Shown here: positions 61,075 through 64,000 of the stretch, in pieces
Layout of the letters: each line of letters begins with the position of its first letter
How positions within the stretch are numbered: the stretch's first letter is position 1
Assembly: GCA_965221595.1 (NCBI GenBank)
Contig: OZ244900.1
Coordinates: 1,302,001 to 1,366,000, forward strand
Length of the DNA stretch: 64,000 nt
DNA from: JAAXGX01 sp965221595
GTDB taxonomy: Bacteria > Acidobacteriota > Vicinamibacteria > Vicinamibacterales > UBA8438
Direction of reading: 5' to 3'
The notes under the pieces: model-generated
Told to the model about the DNA's origin: nothing
The model's input: the letters and a program-made list of their open reading frames with translations, nothing else
The model's database searches: none
Position numbers and translations under genes: made by a program

Positions 61075-63087
61075 TCACATGCGGGGCGGGACCTCGCACC
61101 CCATCAGGTCGAGGGCGCGCGTCAGTTGTCGCCGCAGGTAGATGACAGCTGCCGCGCGCCACAAGCGCACGTCGCGGCGGTCCTCGCCGATGACCGGATA
61201 GCGGTGGTAGAAGGTGTTGAAGGCCTGCGCCAGGCCGAAGGCGTACTTGGCCAGCACCGACAGCTCCAGCGAGCGCACCGCCTGCTCCACGATCTCGTCG
61301 AGGCGCGCGGCATCCAGCACGAGCGCCCACAGGTCCGTGCCGTCCGGATCGGCCAGTGCCGTCGGCGACAGCGCCGGCAGGGCCGCCGTCACGGCCGGTT
61401 CGTCCGTGCCGTCCCGGGCGCGCAGCTTTTCGAGGATGTTGGTCGCCCGCACGGCCGCGTACTGCAGGTACGGGCCGCTCTCGCCCTCGAAGCTGAGCGC
61501 CTCGTCGATGTCGAAGGCGATTACCTTGCCGCGCGAGTACTTGATCATGAAGTAGCGCACGGCGGCCGTGCCGATGACGGCGGCGATGCGATCCACCTCG
61601 GCAGCTTCGAGCGCGGGGTTGCGTGTGCTCACTTCCGTGCGCGCCGCCGCGATCACGCGATCGAGGAGATCGTCGGCCTTCACCCCGAGCCCCTTGCGTC
61701 CCGACACCTCGACGAACGGTCGCCCCGCGCCCGCCTGTGCGTCGTAACCGAGGGCGCGCGCGGTCGCGTGCGACAGCGCGACCATCTCGTACGAGAAGTG
61801 GACCGACCGTTCCGATTCGCGCGTGTGGCCCACGGCCGCCAGCGCCTGCTTGAGCAGCTGCTGGAGATACGACTGGCGGGTGTCGATGACGTTGTACACA
61901 GCGGCCGCGCGCCCGAAGGCAGGCGGTGCGTCGGGGGCGGCGTCCGCCGCGACCTCCCCCGTCGTCCACAGCTCGCGGCCGGAGCGCTGCCGCCCGTAGT
62001 GGCGAATGCGGAAGTCCTTGCCCAGCACCCCGAACTTCCAGAACTGATAGGCGATGTCCTTGCCGACGTACGTGACCGTGCCGTCCGACCGCACGATGAC
62101 CTTCGTGCGGGGCCGTGCCTCGGCCGGGTCGCCGTTCGCGGCTGGCTCCTCCGCCTCGCCCTCCGCCGCGCCGTCGATCGGCATGACCCAGCAGCCGGCC
62201 TGCCTGCCCTGCGTCTCCAGCGAGACCGCCCCCGCTCGCTTGAGGATGTCGAACGCCATCGTCCAGAAGTCCAGGCGGAGGATGTCGCTCTCCCAGCTCA
62301 GGAGGTCGTAGTCGACGTTCAGCCGGTCCATGGTCGCCAGGTGCAGCGCGACGATGCGGCCGGCGACGATGCGCGCCATCTCGGCCGTCTCGTTGTCCCC
62401 GTGCTCGAGGTCGCGCAGCGCCCGCGCCCGGGCCTCGAGCCGTTGCGGGTCGCCCTCGTACCACTCGGTCACGCGCGCGTACAGGTCCCAGCAGTAGTGG
62501 TCGAAGCGGGTCCTGTCGGCCAGCTGCCGGACATCGTCGAGCGTGCGGGTCTCCAGCTGCTGGAAGCCGACGACCACGTCAGCCACCTGCACTCCCGTGT
62601 CGTCGATGTAGTTCTGGGTCTCCACCGGACGCCCCTGGAAGCGCAGCAGCCGCACGAGCGTGTCGCCGAGCGCCGAGTTGCGCAGGTGACCGACGTGCGC
62701 CGCCTTGTTGGGGTTGATGGCCGTGTGCTCCACGATGGTCTTCGCGGGGCCCGGTGTCGGTCGCGCGGTCCCGTCCGCGGCGAGGGCGCGCCGCAGCCAG
62801 GCCGGTCGATCGAGATACAGGTTCACGTAGCCGCCAGGCGTGGCGGCCGCCCGCGCGACGCCGTCGATCGTGCCGAGGCCGTCGACGATCTCGCCGGCGA
62901 TGATCCGGGGCGCCTTGCGCAGCGTGCGCGCCAGCTCGAACGCAACGGTGACGGCCAGATCGCCGAGCGCGCGATTCGGCGGCGACTCCACCGCCAACGG
63001 GGGCACGGCTTCCGCGTCGAGGCCGTAGAGTTCGTTCAGCACGTCCCGGAGGCGTGCGCGGAGCGTGTCGTGTAGCGCGAGCATCAT
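61075..63087 (-). CDS. argS: Arginyl-tRNA synthetase
   Basis: A 670-residue class I synthetase. The N-terminal tRNA-binding domain ends near RALGDLAVTVAFELAR. The HIGH region is NPNKAAHVGHLRNSALGD, followed by NYIDDTGVQVADVV. The second catalytic loop reads VSGRKGLGVKADDLLD in place of KMSKS, as in several bacterial ArgRS. A polar stretch (about 330-350, EGEAEEPAANGDPAEA) before TKVIVRSDGTVTYVGKDIAYQ is an insertion. The start is the first of two adjacent ATGs. It is convergent with the coaX operon and divergent from the protease at 63275. Confidence 0.95.
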   Translation of the reverse strand: MMLALHDTLRARLRDVLNELYGLDAEAVPPLAVESPPNRALGDLAVTVAFELARTLRKAPRIIAGEIVDGLGTIDGVARAAATPGGYVNLYLDRPAWLRRALAADGTARPTPGPAKTIVEHTAINPNKAAHVGHLRNSALGDTLVRLLRFQGRPVETQNYIDDTGVQVADVVVGFQQLETRTLDDVRQLADRTRFDHYCWDLYARVTEWYEGDPQRLEARARALRDLEHGDNETAEMARIVAGRIVALHLATMDRLNVDYDLLSWESDILRLDFWTMAFDILKRAGAVSLETQGRQAGCWVMPIDGAAEGEAEEPAANGDPAEARPRTKVIVRSDGTVTYVGKDIAYQFWKFGVLGKDFRIRHYGRQRSGRELWTTGEVAADAAPDAPPAFGRAAAVYNVIDTRQSYLQQLLKQALAAVGHTRESERSVHFSYEMVALSHATARALGYDAQAGAGRPFVEVSGRKGLGVKADDLLDRVIAAARTEVSTRNPALEAAEVDRIAAVIGTAAVRYFMIKYSRGKVIAFDIDEALSFEGESGPYLQYAAVRATNILEKLRARDGTDEPAVTAALPALSPTALADPDGTDLWALVLDAARLDEIVEQAVRSLELSVLAKYAFGLAQAFNTFYHRYPVIGEDRRDVRLWRAAAVIYLRRQLTRALDLMGCEVPPRM

Positions 63088-63274
63088 GATGGTCGACGGG
63101 CGTCCGAAGTTCGTCCCAGCCGGCTGGCGCCCGTGACATCGATGGCGACCACGGCCGTGTCGCGCGGATCGTACAACACCCGCTCGGCAGGCGGCGTGCC
63201 GCACCTGCTACGTTGACAGCCCGCCAAGGCTTCGATACCGTGGAATTGAGCACTGCCGCAGGCGTGCCCGCGCC

Positions 63275-64000
63275 ATGTCACTGCATTCGGTTCGCCTCCA
63301 TGTTCGACGCGCCGCCGGCTGGCTGATCGCTGCGGGGCTCTGCTCGTTCGTCACCGCGGGCCAGGAGCCCAGCGGGCCGGCCGGCCGGCCGCAGGTGTAC
63401 GTGGCGGAGGTTGATGCACTGATCCACCCCGTATCGGCAGAGTTCATCGACCAGACGATCGAACTGGCCGACGCGGCGGACGCCGACCTCGTCGTCTTCA
63501 TGCTGCAGACACCGGGCGGACTCGTCGATGCGACCCGTGCCATCAACACGAGCATCATCGAGTCGGAAACGCCGGTCGTCGTCTTCGTGGGGCCGAGCGG
63601 GACGCGGGCGGCATCGGCGGGCTTCCTCATCACGATTGCCGCTGACGTGGCCGCCATGGCGCCAGGCACGCACATCGGCGCCGCGCATCCCGTCGCGGGC
63701 ACCGGACAGCCGATGGACGAGACGACGGCCGAGAAGGCGGCCTCGGACGTTGCCGCGTACGCCCGGTCGCTGGCGAGCCAGCGCAAGCGGAACGTCGAGC
63801 TTGCCGAGAAGGCCGTGACCGAGAGCCAGTCGTTCACGGAGCAGGAGGCGCTGGAGGCCACTCCGCCCTTGATCGACCTCGTGGCATCCGACCTGGATGC
63901 GCTGCTGGAGCAGCTCGACGGGCGCGAGGTGACACGCTGGGGCGGCGACACCGTGGTGCTGCGCACGGCCGGCGCCGACGTCGAGCGGGTCGAGATGAAC
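63275..64000 (+). CDS. NfeD/1510-N-type membrane serine protease (cut by window end)
   Basis: The first 242 residues of a larger protein; the frame is still open at the window end. An N-terminal signal or anchor (WLIAAGLCSFVTAGQ) precedes a ClpP-like protease domain: VYVAEVDALIHPVSAEFIDQ, LQTPGGLVDATRAI, and VVFVGPSGTRAASAGFLIT. Ser114 and Lys154 match the Ser-Lys dyad of archaeal 1510-N. These proteases cleave membrane stomatin-like partners; the rest, likely membrane helices and an OB-fold, lies beyond the window. Confidence 0.85.
   Translation, partial: MSLHSVRLHVRRAAGWLIAAGLCSFVTAGQEPSGPAGRPQVYVAEVDALIHPVSAEFIDQTIELADAADADLVVFMLQTPGGLVDATRAINTSIIESETPVVVFVGPSGTRAASAGFLITIAADVAAMAPGTHIGAAHPVAGTGQPMDETTAEKAASDVAAYARSLASQRKRNVELAEKAVTESQSFTEQEALEATPPLIDLVASDLDALLEQLDGREVTRWGGDTVVLRTAGADVERVEMN

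Overview
This window is GC-rich chromosomal DNA with dense, mostly short-gapped genes, many GTG starts and frequent 4-bp stop/start overlaps. The best lineage clue is the gene at 50887-52980, a VWFA-related secreted protein of the type expanded in Acidobacteriota. It is supported by a CBM9-like/DUF5916 outer-membrane protein, PQQ beta-propeller dehydrogenases and haem-copper exported proteins that are common in the same group. I read it as an acidobacterium, possibly Vicinamibacteria-like. That is inference from gene families, not from a marker phylogeny. No rRNA, CRISPR array or intact mobile element was seen.

Layout. 1-17.9 kb: periplasmic and envelope functions. These are a DUF1801 protein, an S-adenosylmethionine decarboxylase, a cytochrome c/copper monooxygenase-like protein, an alpha/beta hydrolase, a DUF5916 protein, an RND permease, a Tat-exported amidohydrolase, a lipoprotein, a beta-barrel protein, a PQQ sugar dehydrogenase and a spermidine-synthase-like membrane fusion. 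17.9-21.9 kb: a disturbed accessory pocket with a molybdenum-oxidoreductase remnant, two small secreted proteins, a di-haem peroxidase, and two decayed transposases (IS630-like and IS1634-like). 21.9-25.7 kb: a quinoprotein dehydrogenase, a Tat-exported amidase, a coiled-coil protein and tRNA-Thr(CGT).

26.6-33.8 kb is the most interesting part. A LitR/CarH-type MerR regulator is co-transcribed with an acyl-CoA desaturase. It is divergent from a translationally coupled operon of FAD oxidoreductase, DUF1365, cyclopropane-fatty-acid-synthase-like methyltransferase, a second methyltransferase and DUF1295. The regulator keeps the tryptophan/Glu-His cobalamin-capping residues of CarH but has Tyr where the cobalt-ligating His should be. 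A near-perfect 11-bp inverted repeat overlaps its own predicted -10 box. This looks like a light- or oxidant-responsive membrane-lipid remodelling locus.

34.3-64 kb is housekeeping. DNA repair: uvrA, 3-methyladenine glycosylase, uvrC. Protein quality and translation: an HtrA protease, efp, trpS, rpsA, valS, argS. Chromosome segregation and nucleotide metabolism: scpA-scpB-rluB-cmk-rpsA-HU-HIT. Carbon metabolism: an acyl-CoA dehydrogenase and a two-subunit B12-dependent acyl-CoA mutase. Cofactors: nadC-birA-coaX. An NfeD-type membrane protease is cut by the window end.
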